Numbered from the stretch's first letter, positions 7,391 to 17,236 are shown. The stretch: DNA of 64,000 nt from RECM01 sp047921215 (GCA_047921215.1 JBLRWO010000007.1:53106-117105); one strand, 5' to 3'. Notes: generated from the letters alone by a model not told the origin. Translations and numbers: made by a program.

Positions 7391-9184
7391 ATGAAAATGG
7401 GTTTTTTCAAAACAATGTTTGCCTCCGCGGCCGGTTTCCTGATCGCTGCGTTCCTTCTGTTCACTTTTCTGTTTATTGCCATTCTGAGCAGTTCGGGCGA
7501 ACCCGAGCCGTATGTAAAAAAGAACAGTATCCTTAAGATTGAGATCAGCGGAAGCCTGCCTGAGCGTCCCTCCGACAATCCGTTCGATGAAATCTTTTCA
7601 CCAGGCAAGGTACCGGTAACCCTGGCAACCCTTAAAAACAACCTGGAAAAAGCCGCGGCTGACGAACGCATAAGCGGTATCTGGATGGAAGTGGAGTTTC
7701 TCAGTGCTTCCTGGCCGGTACTCGAGGAACTGCGTGCCCACATGCTGCAATTCAGGGAGTCGGGAAAATTCATATATGCATCAACACGTGATATGGGTAT
7801 GAACGAGCAGGCCCTCTACATCGCCACGGCGGCCGACTCGGTATTTGCCATGAACGATACATTCATTATGAACAGTGGATTCTACATTCAGGGTACCTTC
7901 TTCGCCGATATGTTCGATAAAATCGGCATCGATGCTGAAGTGGTGTCAGGCGGGGAATTCAAAACTGCCGGCGATTCCTATATCAGGACCGATTTTTCCG
8001 AGCAGGACAATATCCAGCTTTCAGCCATCCTCGAGAGTTTCACATCCGCCTATACCGGTGCCCTGAGCGAATTTTCCGGTAAAAGCACTGCCGAGATCAA
8101 CGATATTATGAACCGGCCGCCCCGCATTACTACCCGCTATGCCCTTGAAGACGGATTGATAAACGGTGTGATGTACCCCTTTGAGGTCGAAGAGCTCATC
8201 AAAAACAGGATTGGAGTTGAAGAAGACCGCGATCTGGAAACCATCAGCTTTGAACGCTACAGCAAGGTAAAACGGAGCTCGGCGGGGCTTGAAAGAAGAG
8301 CGGCATCCGATAAAATTGCACTGATCCATGCCTCCGGCATTATTATTCCGGTCGATGAATCCATGTTTCCCGGTACGGGTGATCCCGTTATAACAGCCGG
8401 TTCTTTCAACAAAACCCTGAATGAAGCCCTCGACAACGATGATGTGAAAGCGATCGTTATCCGCATCAACAGTCCGGGTGGAAGCGGGACCACATCCGAC
8501 CTGATCTGGGCAGAAATCCGCCGGGCTGCAGAAAAGAAACCGGTGATCGCCTCCATGGGAAGCGTTGCCGCATCGGGTGGTTACTACATTGCCATGGCCG
8601 CCGATACCATTGTCGCACAACCTACCACCGTTACGGGTTCCATCGGGGTTATTTCGGCCATCCTCAAATTCGGGGGTCTGATGGAAGATGAACTCGGCAT
8701 CACCTTTGATGAAGTAAAATCACACGAATATGCCGACTGGTTCAATCTCACCCGTGCCTTCACCCCCGAAGAGTACCAGGCATTTGAGCGGATCAACAGC
8801 GATTTCTATGATGTCTTTACAAATAAGGTTGCCCTGAGCCGAAATATGTCTGTTGAGGATGTTCTTAAAGTTGCCGGAGGCCGTGTCTGGTCGGGCAGCG
8901 ATGCCCTTAATGCCGGCCTGGTGGATGTGCTGGGAGGAACCGATACCGCACTCGACATAGCCGCTCAAAAGGCCGGACTTGAAGCATACAGTGTTGAGAC
9001 GTACCCGAAACCACAGACACTTTTCGAAATGTTCTCCGGTTCGGCACAGACCCAGGTCAGAACTTGGTTCACAAACATGACCCCGTTTCCGGTGCAGAAA
9101 GCAATGGATCATGCAGAAATGCTTCGACTGCTGCAGAGAACGGAAGTGCTGACCATCATGCCTTATCAGATCGATATCAGATAA
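7391..9184 (+). CDS. sppA: Signal peptide peptidase SppA, 67K type
   Basis: 597 residues, the long double-domain form with two ClpP/crotonase-like halves. An N-terminal membrane anchor covers about residues 9-33. The catalytic dyad residues can be placed: the general-base lysine K191 in GGEFKTAGDS of the first half and the nucleophile S395 in GSVAASGGYYIAMAA of the second half. SppA degrades cleaved signal peptides and membrane-protein fragments on the periplasmic side of the inner membrane. The ATG follows an A-rich stretch. The gene is divergent from the oxidoreductase and convergent with rho. Confidence 0.93.
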   Translation: MKMGFFKTMFASAAGFLIAAFLLFTFLFIAILSSSGEPEPYVKKNSILKIEISGSLPERPSDNPFDEIFSPGKVPVTLATLKNNLEKAAADERISGIWMEVEFLSASWPVLEELRAHMLQFRESGKFIYASTRDMGMNEQALYIATAADSVFAMNDTFIMNSGFYIQGTFFADMFDKIGIDAEVVSGGEFKTAGDSYIRTDFSEQDNIQLSAILESFTSAYTGALSEFSGKSTAEINDIMNRPPRITTRYALEDGLINGVMYPFEVEELIKNRIGVEEDRDLETISFERYSKVKRSSAGLERRAASDKIALIHASGIIIPVDESMFPGTGDPVITAGSFNKTLNEALDNDDVKAIVIRINSPGGSGTTSDLIWAEIRRAAEKKPVIASMGSVAASGGYYIAMAADTIVAQPTTVTGSIGVISAILKFGGLMEDELGITFDEVKSHEYADWFNLTRAFTPEEYQAFERINSDFYDVFTNKVALSRNMSVEDVLKVAGGRVWSGSDALNAGLVDVLGGTDTALDIAAQKAGLEAYSVETYPKPQTLFEMFSGSAQTQVRTWFTNMTPFPVQKAMDHAEMLRLLQRTEVLTIMPYQIDIR

Positions 9185-9249
9185 GGGCCTGGTTCGTATC
9201 TGCAGAATTACTGCAGATCAACCTGCTATGCCAATGTAAAAATTAGTAC

Positions 9250-9282
9250 AAAAAAAGCAGGCCGGTACTCAACGGCCTGCTT
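9250..9282 (-). terminator. Intrinsic terminator of rho
   Basis: AAGCAGGCCG (9255-9264) and CGGCCTGCTT (9273-9282) form a perfect 10-bp stem with an 8-base loop. On the minus strand it is followed by a run of T (A residues 9250-9256 here), the standard form. It lies 60 bases past the rho stop and could also stop sppA transcripts weakly from the other side. Confidence 0.8.
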
Positions 9283-9341
9283 CACATTTTGTTAAGAAGA
9301 TTACTGCCTGGCCTGCCGATTTAGTAAGGTACGGGTGGGCC

Positions 9342-11390
9342 CTATTGGTTCATCGAAATTAAAAACTCCTGGTTGTTCCGGGTTCCCCTCATCTTGTCGA
9401 GCAGAAATTCCACCGATTCATTCGGCGACATGCTCGAGAGGAACCTTCTGAGCAGCACAACACGCTCACGCTCGGTATCCGGAACAATGAGTTCTTCTTT
9501 CCGGGTGCCGCTTTTGAACACATCGATGGCAGGATAAATGCGCCGTTCCGAAATACGGCGGTCCAGAACAATTTCCATGTTACCGGTGCCCTTGAACTCC
9601 TCGAAAATCACGTCGTCCATGCGGGATCCGGTATCGACCAGCGCGGTGGCGATAATCGACAGGCTGCCCCCGTGTTCAATATTTCTTGCCAGGCTGAACA
9701 GCTTGCGCGGTTTCTTGAGGGCTTCCGAGTCGACACCGCCTGTCATGGTGCGGCCCTTGTTACCGGCCATTACGTTGTAGGCCCGGGAAAGACGTGTGAT
9801 GGAGTCCATCAGCAGCAACACATCATTGCCGCCTTCAACCAGGCGCTTCACCTTCTCAAAAACTATTTCTGCCAGTCCCACATGGTTTTCCGGCTTCTGG
9901 TCAAAGGTGGATGCCAGCACCTCGGCATTGGCCACGGTACGCTCCATCTCGGTCACCTCCTCGGGGCGTTCATCCACCAGCAGAATAATCACCTTGGTCT
10001 CTGGATGGTTGGTGTTCACTGCATTGGCAATCTTGCGGAGGATCGTTGTTTTTCCCGTCTTGGGCTGGGCAACAATAATTCCTCTCTGCCCTTTTCCCAT
10101 AGGTGCGAACAGGTCGATGATTCGTGTGGTGTACTCGCCCGGTGATGTTTCCAGCTTGAACCGCTGTTCGGGATAAACGGGCAGCAAGTCTTCAAAATCG
10201 ACCCGCGAATCCATGTCGCGCGGAATGCGGCCGTTTACACCGTCTACCCGGAGCAGTGCGAAATAGCGCTCACCCACCTTCGGGGGCCTGATTACACCGA
10301 CAACCGTATCGCCCTGTTTCAGGCAGAAGCGCTTGATCTGAGATGGTGAAACATAAATATCATCGGGACTTGCCGAGTAATGATAATTCGCCGAACGCAT
10401 GAAACCGTATCCGTCGGGCAGTATCTCGAGAGTGCCCTCGTTAAGCAGGAATCCACCCAGTTTTGGCTCAATTTCCCGCAGGCGTTCCTCCAGGGTTTCG
10501 GCATCCGACTCGGGCAGGGCATCCTGCATGTTTTTTTTCTGCTGCTGCTGACCCTGTTGTTGATAACCCTGTTGCTGCTGACCCTGTTGCCTGGGTTCGC
10601 TCTCAGACTCAGCCTGCTGTTGTGACTGTTGCTGCTGAGGTTGAGGCCTTTCCCGCCGCCCCCGCCCCTTTCCCGGGGCCTGCTCATGATGTGGTTTTCG
10701 TACAGGGTCAGCAGGTGCCGGAGCATTCGTACGATCTTTACCCGTAGCAGGCTCTCCAGATCGGTAATCGGATTCCGGCTTATCCGGTCCTTTCCCGGGC
10801 ATGGATGGGCCCTGAAAATTCCGGGTATCCTGAATTTGAACCTTCCGCGGTCTGCCGCGGCGTCTGCCGGTAACCTGAACAGGTTTTTCCTTGAAAACGG
10901 GATCATCAGGATCAACCAGCTCCTCATCCGACGGAAATACATCACCACCGGGAAAAAGACTCGGCTGACTACTGTCGGTTACCGTTCTCCTCGATTTTTT
11001 CCTGTATTTATCCAGCTCCGGTTTTTTGCGGAGTTCGGTGTCATAGGTCTGATTACCACCCGGCTCGTCATCTGCGGTGCCCTCAACCGGTCCGGCTGCC
11101 CTTTTACCGTAATCCCTGCCAGAACGCTCCTGATCAGTAAGCTCCTGACCTGAACGTTCCTGGTCCGGGCTACGGTCTCCCTCATCCCGGTTCATCCCCG
11201 GGTTCTGATCACTTTGCGGATCCTGTTGCTGAACGGATTCACGTATTCGATCGATCAGGGCTTGTTTCTTGAGGCCGGTAACAGGTTTTACACCCAGCTG
11301 GCGGGCTATTTCCTGAATTTCTTTTAGGGTTTTGGCTTGCAGGGTTTCAACAGGATTCACCCCGGAAGAGCCCCGGCGGCTATCTGACAT
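9342..11390 (-). CDS. rho: Transcription termination factor Rho with long disordered N-terminal insert
   Basis: 682 residues, well above the 419 of E. coli Rho. A Rho N-terminal helical domain lies at about residues 14-56 (ETLQAKTLKEIQEIARQLGV). Residues 57 to about 305 are low-complexity, charged and polar; they include an AT-hook-like GRRRGRPRK near 174-182 and a glutamine-rich stretch at about 250-285. The RNA-binding cold-shock fold follows (LGGFLLNEGTLEILPDGYGF), then the ATPase with Walker A QPKTGKTTILRKIA near 440-452 and LLLMDSITRLSRAYN. Rho is a hexameric RNA helicase that ends transcripts. A comparable insert in Bacteroides Rho drives condensate formation (family knowledge); that this one does so is inference. 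Confidence 0.95.
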   Translation of the reverse strand: MSDSRRGSSGVNPVETLQAKTLKEIQEIARQLGVKPVTGLKKQALIDRIRESVQQQDPQSDQNPGMNRDEGDRSPDQERSGQELTDQERSGRDYGKRAAGPVEGTADDEPGGNQTYDTELRKKPELDKYRKKSRRTVTDSSQPSLFPGGDVFPSDEELVDPDDPVFKEKPVQVTGRRRGRPRKVQIQDTRNFQGPSMPGKGPDKPESDYRSGEPATGKDRTNAPAPADPVRKPHHEQAPGKGRGRRERPQPQQQQSQQQAESESEPRQQGQQQQGYQQQGQQQQKKNMQDALPESDAETLEERLREIEPKLGGFLLNEGTLEILPDGYGFMRSANYHYSASPDDIYVSPSQIKRFCLKQGDTVVGVIRPPKVGERYFALLRVDGVNGRIPRDMDSRVDFEDLLPVYPEQRFKLETSPGEYTTRIIDLFAPMGKGQRGIIVAQPKTGKTTILRKIANAVNTNHPETKVIILLVDERPEEVTEMERTVANAEVLASTFDQKPENHVGLAEIVFEKVKRLVEGGNDVLLLMDSITRLSRAYNVMAGNKGRTMTGGVDSEALKKPRKLFSLARNIEHGGSLSIIATALVDTGSRMDDVIFEEFKGTGNMEIVLDRRISERRIYPAIDVFKSGTRKEELIVPDTERERVVLLRRFLSSMSPNESVEFLLDKMRGTRNNQEFLISMNQ

Positions 11391-11531
11391 AAATTATATA
11401 CTTCGTTTTGAACTTGGTGCAGGTGATGCGTTAACTAATCCAATTAGCGGGCAATCTGAGCCGGAATCGGAATGGAGTGATGAAGCGGATGCCCCTGGAA
11501 ATAAAAACACCATTGGGGAATAAATAGAGAA

Positions 11532-12830
11532 TCAGCGTGATTCAAGACTGGCTAACCATCTCTTAACAACAGGGTAAAAATAAAAACTTCCCGAAAAAAT
11601 TACTAACTCTTTCCTGTTTAAATGCCAAAGCGGGCCAGTTGTCTCCCTGAATTCGGAATTGACGGATACGGCATCAGGAATACGCTGCAAAATTCGGTCA
11701 AATTCGGCCGATCGTTCACCATCCATACGGTAGTAATATACCGATTTAAACGCTCTGTAAAAATCCAATACTTCATCGGTGGCCTTGTCTGCATTCAGGG
11801 CGATCACAGCCGTAGCACTGGCCGCTCCACCCAAGTCATCCACGAGTGCCGCGAGGTGGGTCAGGGCCTCGTTGTTATGCCCGCCGTCAAAAAACCAATT
11901 CCGGCCGTGATCGAGTCTTTCATAGCGGCCCGGTAAACCGGTAAGAGCCGCCGTACCGGAAAGACCGCTCAGAAGGGCCTCTTTTTGAACCGGGAATTCA
12001 GCGGCGAGCGTGAGTACAACCGATGCTGCTACCGCAATATTCAGCCGCTGCACGGAACCCGGAATATCACAGTGAATTTCCATGGGCCCGAATTCAGGAT
12101 GGTCAATGCAGGTAATGCCACCAATAAGCGTGCTGCCGACGTACTTCGCATTCATCCCGGCCGATCGTATGAGTGGTGACCGGTTCTTTTTGGCAATCTC
12201 TTCCGTTACCTGCATGGCTTCACCGGCAAGGTTACCCGTAACCACCGGTACCCCCGGTTTTATGATACCGCCCTTCTCCCTGGCAATATCGCTGATGGCC
12301 GGACCAAGAATTTCAGTATGATCAAGGCCGATACTGGTGATTACCGAACAGGCCGGTATAATGATATTAGTAGCATCCAGACGACCGCCCAAACCCGTCT
12401 CGATGATCGCAATATCCACATTCATGTGCCTGAAATACCAAAAGGCCATGGCGGCCGACAGTTCAAAGTAGGTGAGCGGACAGTGCCGGATCAGATCTTC
12501 ATACCTGTCAAAAAAAAGTCCGAGGTCATTATCGGGAACGGGATGACCATTAATGCGGATGCGTTCATTAAACTGCAGCAGGTGTGGCGAGGTGAACAAA
12601 CCCGTACGGTATCCGGCCTCCATGTAAACGGCATGCAGCATGTGGGCTGTGGTACCCTTTCCATTGGTCCCCGCAATATGCACCGCGCGGAATGACTGCT
12701 CCGGGTTCCCCATCCCTGCACAGAACGCCCTGATTGCATCGAGGCTGAAATTGGCGGCTGATGCGCCGGCCGTCTGGAACCTGGGCAGCGAATTCAGATA
12801 ACGGATAATCCGATTGTCGTTTTTGTGCAT
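11532..12830 (-). CDS. folC: Bifunctional folylpolyglutamate synthase / dihydrofolate synthase
   Basis: 432 residues, normal length for the Mur-ligase-like FolC family. The ATP loop is HIAGTNGKGTTAHML at about residues 50-64, followed by LFTSPHLLQFNERIRING, IIETGLGGRLDATNII and SITSIGLDHTEILG, all family hallmarks. The C-terminal domain contains NWFFDGGHNNEA, the region that positions the glutamate. It would add glutamate to dihydropteroate and to folates in the cytoplasm. The gene lies 141 bases upstream of rho on the same strand; that gap holds no clear terminator, so read-through into rho is possible. Confidence 0.93.
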   Translation of the reverse strand: MHKNDNRIIRYLNSLPRFQTAGASAANFSLDAIRAFCAGMGNPEQSFRAVHIAGTNGKGTTAHMLHAVYMEAGYRTGLFTSPHLLQFNERIRINGHPVPDNDLGLFFDRYEDLIRHCPLTYFELSAAMAFWYFRHMNVDIAIIETGLGGRLDATNIIIPACSVITSIGLDHTEILGPAISDIAREKGGIIKPGVPVVTGNLAGEAMQVTEEIAKKNRSPLIRSAGMNAKYVGSTLIGGITCIDHPEFGPMEIHCDIPGSVQRLNIAVAASVVLTLAAEFPVQKEALLSGLSGTAALTGLPGRYERLDHGRNWFFDGGHNNEALTHLAALVDDLGGAASATAVIALNADKATDEVLDFYRAFKSVYYYRMDGERSAEFDRILQRIPDAVSVNSEFRETTGPLWHLNRKELVIFSGSFYFYPVVKRWLASLESR

Positions 12831-13064
12831 GAATTAAAGCGGTATATTTTGCGCGACACGGCCGTTCTGCAATGCCGCATCACTCTGTTTTCATCTGAAC
12901 CGGATGTAGCATCGCTGCTGCCTTCGGCACCGTTGCTCTACAGCTGAAAACGTTAAAGTACGGGGCTTGAACACCGGAATGGCAACATTTGTATCATGAT
13001 TAACGCATCGTGCCATACCCGCAAAAGGTACGCACTGTGGCAGACCTGAACAACGACTCCCTGC

Positions 13065-14147
13065 ATGTACCGGCATTTAATTAAACCGCTGCTTTTCAAA
13101 CTGGATGCTGAAACCGCACACGATTTCATATTCCGTTTTGCTGAAGAAGCACAGCAGGTTGATGCTTTCCTGGCTCTCACCCGTTCACTTTGGGGGCACA
13201 TTCCTGAACAGTTGCATCAGACAATTTGGGGGCTCGATTTTCCGGGACCGGTGGGTCTGGCTGCAGGTTTCGATAAAAACGCCCGTCTGCCTGTATTGCT
13301 CAGCCAATGCGGATTCGGTTTTCTCGAGATAGGAAGTATTACTGCGAAGCCTTCGCCAGGTAATCCCCGGCCGAGGGCGTTCCGCCTGCCTGCCGATGAG
13401 GCACTGATCAACCGCATGGGGCTCAATAACGACGGGGCTGATGTAGTCACAGCCAGACTGCAGCATACTACAGATTGCACGGTACCCGTGGGTATCAATA
13501 TTGCCAAAACACATGACCATACAATCACCGGGGATGCGGCCACCGGCGATTATCTTCACTCATTCAGGAGAGCCCTGCCGATAGCCGGCTACATAACCGT
13601 AAACATCTCCTGTCCCAATACGTCGGATGGAAAAACCTTCGAGTCGGCCGAACCCCTGCAGGCACTGCTCACAAAATTATACCAGGCAGAAAACCCTCGA
13701 AACGTACCGGTCCTGGTCAAATTTTCTGCCGATATCGATTCCGTTGAGTTGAAAGAGCTTGTTGGCATCTGCGAATCGTTCGGTGTGGACGGTTATGAAG
13801 CTGTTAACACCTCCTCGAGCAGACTTAATCTGATAACCGGCAGCGACCGACTGAGCCGTATTGGCAGCGGCGGACTAAGCGGTGCACCCATCCGCAAACA
13901 GGCCCTTTCTGTGCTGAGGAATCTCCGGGAATATACCGGCGGGAAAAAGCCTCTCATCGGTACCGGGGGAATCATGACAACAGAAGATGCCATCGAACGC
14001 ATAAGGTCCGGAGCCTGGCTTCTTCAATCCTATACCGGCCTCGTTTACAACGGACCCGGTTTCGTAAGACGGCTCAACAGGGGAATTGCAGATGAACTCG
14101 AAAAAAGGGCCATGAATACCCTGGCCGAACTCCGGTCAGCAGGATGA
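13065..14147 (+). CDS. pyrD: Dihydroorotate dehydrogenase (quinone-type, class 2) with a cysteine at the catalytic-base position
   Basis: 360 residues. The N-terminal amphipathic segment YRHLIKPLLFKLDAETAHDF and the motifs GLAAGFDKNARL and IGSITAKPSPGNPRPR identify the membrane-associated class 2 enzyme, which oxidises dihydroorotate to orotate with quinone in pyrimidine synthesis. The FMN/substrate loop reads NISCPNT at residues 180-186, with cysteine 183 where the E. coli class 2 enzyme has the catalytic serine (NISSPNT); cysteine there is characteristic of class 1 enzymes. The phosphate-binding end IGTGGIMTTEDAIERIRSGA is intact. Start chosen at the ATG that begins the membrane helix. It is divergent from folC with 234 bases between. 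Confidence 0.92.
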   Translation: MYRHLIKPLLFKLDAETAHDFIFRFAEEAQQVDAFLALTRSLWGHIPEQLHQTIWGLDFPGPVGLAAGFDKNARLPVLLSQCGFGFLEIGSITAKPSPGNPRPRAFRLPADEALINRMGLNNDGADVVTARLQHTTDCTVPVGINIAKTHDHTITGDAATGDYLHSFRRALPIAGYITVNISCPNTSDGKTFESAEPLQALLTKLYQAENPRNVPVLVKFSADIDSVELKELVGICESFGVDGYEAVNTSSSRLNLITGSDRLSRIGSGGLSGAPIRKQALSVLRNLREYTGGKKPLIGTGGIMTTEDAIERIRSGAWLLQSYTGLVYNGPGFVRRLNRGIADELEKRAMNTLAELRSAG

Positions 14148-14168
14148 TCTACCAGTAACAAGTTGATT

Positions 14169-14361
14169 GTCACCTCCAGAATAGTGTTGCCCCGTTTAGG
14201 GCAAAATTAGGGGCTACCAGTGACATCTTTCCAAATCACTTCGCTGTTCAAATGTTCGCTTGTTCCGTACTTCCCTGATTCGAAGCATACTAACAGCACT
14301 ATTGGTGTCACCTTCATAATAGTGTAGCCCCGAAGTGGCAAAATTACCGGCTCACCATGAC
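14169..14361. repeat. Pair of imperfect 55-56 bp direct repeats
   Basis: Copy one (14169-14224) and copy two (14307-14361) both begin GTCACCT, share AATAGTGT, GCCCCG and GGCAAAATTA, and end in TGAC. By eye roughly three quarters of positions match. Each copy also starts and ends with partially complementary GTCAC/GTGAC-like sequence. They lie between the convergent pyrD and SprE-like genes. No open reading frame or mobile-element feature is evident. Confidence 0.6.
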
Positions 14362-14391
14362 AGGGCATACTTCCACATTCCCTATTCCCTG

Positions 14392-14423
14392 TTCTATTGT
14401 TCTATTGTTCTATTGTTCACTTG
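14392..14423. repeat. Short tandem repeat of 8 bp, four units
   Basis: Three exact units of TTCTATTG are followed by a variant unit TTCACTTG. The tract ends 12 bases before the stop codon of the convergent SprE-like gene, and similar GTTC-rich sequence occurs at about 14247-14280. It looks like a microsatellite of the kind made by replication slippage. Confidence 0.6.
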
Positions 14424-14434
14424 TTCGAAATTCG

Positions 14435-17236
14435 CTATCTCCCCCCATCATCCCTATCCTGCCCCTCTTCCCCTTCCAGATCCACTTCCAGTGTGTACTC
14501 GCATACAGCCACCACCCTCTCTCCGTTGTAGTTGATCGGCTCAAATATGGCCTGGTTACGCACAATGTTCATCACCACTTCATTTATACCGAATTCATCG
14601 GGCTCATCAAGCATCTGGATGTTCCGAATCCGGCCTTCGGGACCTATAGTCAGTTTGTACCTGAATGCGGCTTTGCTGATTTCATTCTCGTAAAGTATGT
14701 TATTGATACCCGAAACGATGAGAAATGAACGTAATCCACCCTGAATCTGCGGTTCAGCTTCCAGATCCTCGCATGAGTAAACACCATCGGCAATCGGCAC
14801 AATTTCCCTGGCAGCCTCCTCTTCGATGCTTCCATCGGGCAAACGGATCTCGCTGAGCAGTGAATTCACCCGGTTGTTCTTTTCGAATCCGGGAAAACGC
14901 GCCGGTATTTCGGCAAGAATTACACGGGCACTGTCCCATAGGGCATTAGTATAGGGGAATAACTCACTGAAATCCGGTTCCGTAAGCGACGAGTCCCTAA
15001 ACGATGCCCAGTATTCGCGTTGTTGTTCCTGGAGTGTCGTATCTGCAAGTACCACTGCAGCGGAGTCTTTCAGTGCAGAAAATTCGTTACTTCTCCGGGC
15101 AAAATCTGCCCGTGCTCTCGCCAAACGGTTATAATCGGATACGAACTGAGGGTCTTTCCCGGCCTCATCCATGTACAGGCTGGCGGCCCGGAACAATGCT
15201 TCCGGTGCGAGCGAAGTGACAGTATCCCGGTTGGCAAACGCCCTGAACACTTCAGCAAGCTCAATAGGATCCCTCCTGTTCAGATCTTCCACAAGACTGC
15301 GGTACTCCCGTTTAAACTGTTCCCCGGGCGTGCGCAAACCTAATGGTACATTTGTCTGGATAGCATAACGGTCAGCCAGACGCTCGGCAAAAACAGTTTC
15401 CGGATAACTGCTCACAATAACATTGGCCCATCGCCTTGCCAGGAAGGAGTCGCCCTCGGCGCTGTAGAGTTCAGACAGGGAATAGAGGGCCTGCGGTGCA
15501 ATCTCGGTATCACGGTAGGTTTCGGCCACCCGCTGGAAATAGGGCTTCGCACTGTCAGGCATGCTTAGAGACAGAAAATAGACGTTGCCGATCTCATATT
15601 CTGCAGTTGCAAGCTGCTGTTGCATCCTTTGCTTCTCCTGAGCTGTTCTTGGAATCACACTCAGGTCTATATTGATTTGCCGGGCCAGCGGATCGGCCTG
15701 TTGCCGGATCTGCCGGCTTTCGCCCCCGTTCTGATCCGCCCGGGCAACCGAACCGGCCCTGCGTACGGCTTCAATCCTGCGCCAGTTGTCAACCAGGGGC
15801 CGTCCCTGCCATATAGCCTGGAATTCCTGAATACCCTGGGCCACGATAGCCTGGTTTCGGTGCCCCAGAAAACCCATTTCTGATGAAAACTGGGTATCCA
15901 GCATCTCATCTCCGCCGGCCCCCACATTTACAATAGTGCCGGCATCGGCCTCGGCCTGCCGCATGTTCTCCCGTAATTCCGCGATTTTACGCTCACGCAC
16001 TACATTTACTACCGAATCCAACTCCGCCGCCGACAGCGATCCAAGCCAGAGCAGGCTGTCGAGCCTGTTAACCTCATTTTTCAGCCGGGCAAATTCCCCG
16101 AAAGAAAGCGCGAGATCGCGGGCATCGAACCGCTCAGGCAACCGGGTCAGGTCCGAAGCATTTCGGGAGGCCGAATCGTAATGGGCTGCAGCCAGGTTGT
16201 AGTTCAAAAACTCGTTCCGGTACAGATCGGCTATGCCATAATGACTTTTAGCCACTGTTTCACGTGCGGGTGGTCTCCGGCTGCCATGTATTACGTTACG
16301 GTACATCTGCAGGGCTTCACGGCTTCTCCCCATCAGATGGGTGGTGCGGGCTATCTCATAGTTTATCTCCGCAAAATTTTCAAAATTTTTGTCATCACGG
16401 CTCATCTGCTGAAATATGCGCATCGATCGTTCGTAGTCGCCCGATTGCCGGGCTACCACACCCCTGAGGCGCTCGGCATGGTAGATGTACTGATATTCCG
16501 GATTGGTTCTCCGGACCCGGTCGAACGTGCGGTCTGCGTCTTCATACCGGCCCGTAGTCATAAGCACCTGGGCGTGGAGAAAGTGCGCCCTTGCCCTCAG
16601 ATCCCTGGGCGGGTTAAGTTCCAGGCCACGGGCCAGGTAGGGTTCCGATGCTTCGACTTCTCCCTGCGCTATAAGATGCTGCGCAATAAGCAGATTCACT
16701 TCGGCCTCGCTCTCCCTGTTCCAGTTGAGATCCTCAATCGAAAGTTGATTTTCAAGGTAGTTGATCGCCTCGGAATATCTGCTCAGTTCCAGCATCACCC
16801 GGCCACGCCATATAACCGCTTCCCTTTTTTTGCTTTCTGCAGCCGTATTATCATACAGCTCCGTAAATTTCTGCTCGGCAGCAAAGTAGTTGGCCAGGTA
16901 GTAGTAGGATTTGCCAATCAGACCAATGGCGTCGTCAACATGTTTAGAGGTGGGGAAACGGATCAGCACATCGGCACTTCGTTCAATGGCATCCTCAAAA
17001 TCGGTTCGCCCGGCCCGCAGCGGCGTGCGGTGAATCCTGATGGGCCGCTCGGGATTGATCTGATCAGTCTGGGCTTGGATGGCCCTCTCGCCCCGGTCAA
17101 AACTCAGCTTCGCATTGTAAAATGTGTTGTAATACGAGTTGAAATTGACCCAGGTACTCCTGAGCGGGCCCGAGCAACCGGCTACAAACAGCATTGCTGT
17201 TATAAGTATGATGCTATTCCTGATGATCTGACTCAA
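14435..17236 (-). CDS. SprE/PorW-like TPR lipoprotein (probable type IX secretion / gliding accessory)
   Basis: 933 residues. The signal sequence ends in a lipobox VAGC with the lipid cysteine at residue 21, so it is a lipoprotein. Right after it comes STWVNFNSYYNTFYNAKLSF, which resembles the start of mature SprE/PorW proteins (a large TPR lipoprotein of the type IX secretion system). Residues of about 75-700 are helical TPR-like repeats such as RGRVMLELSRYSEAINYLEN. The last 65 residues (YKLTIGPEGRIRNIQMLDE...) look like a TonB C-terminal-type fold. The window also encodes a T9SS sorting tail at 33250-36252, which fits. Family assignment rests on my reading of N-terminal motifs and architecture. 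Confidence 0.65.
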   Translation of the reverse strand: MSQIIRNSIILITAMLFVAGCSGPLRSTWVNFNSYYNTFYNAKLSFDRGERAIQAQTDQINPERPIRIHRTPLRAGRTDFEDAIERSADVLIRFPTSKHVDDAIGLIGKSYYYLANYFAAEQKFTELYDNTAAESKKREAVIWRGRVMLELSRYSEAINYLENQLSIEDLNWNRESEAEVNLLIAQHLIAQGEVEASEPYLARGLELNPPRDLRARAHFLHAQVLMTTGRYEDADRTFDRVRRTNPEYQYIYHAERLRGVVARQSGDYERSMRIFQQMSRDDKNFENFAEINYEIARTTHLMGRSREALQMYRNVIHGSRRPPARETVAKSHYGIADLYRNEFLNYNLAAAHYDSASRNASDLTRLPERFDARDLALSFGEFARLKNEVNRLDSLLWLGSLSAAELDSVVNVVRERKIAELRENMRQAEADAGTIVNVGAGGDEMLDTQFSSEMGFLGHRNQAIVAQGIQEFQAIWQGRPLVDNWRRIEAVRRAGSVARADQNGGESRQIRQQADPLARQINIDLSVIPRTAQEKQRMQQQLATAEYEIGNVYFLSLSMPDSAKPYFQRVAETYRDTEIAPQALYSLSELYSAEGDSFLARRWANVIVSSYPETVFAERLADRYAIQTNVPLGLRTPGEQFKREYRSLVEDLNRRDPIELAEVFRAFANRDTVTSLAPEALFRAASLYMDEAGKDPQFVSDYNRLARARADFARRSNEFSALKDSAAVVLADTTLQEQQREYWASFRDSSLTEPDFSELFPYTNALWDSARVILAEIPARFPGFEKNNRVNSLLSEIRLPDGSIEEEAAREIVPIADGVYSCEDLEAEPQIQGGLRSFLIVSGINNILYENEISKAAFRYKLTIGPEGRIRNIQMLDEPDEFGINEVVMNIVRNQAIFEPINYNGERVVAVCEYTLEVDLEGEEGQDRDDGGR

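Noticed and set aside
14357..14728. Plus-strand frame of 123 codons after the pyrD gap
   Set aside because: Mostly antisense to the SprE-like gene and begins in a microsatellite.
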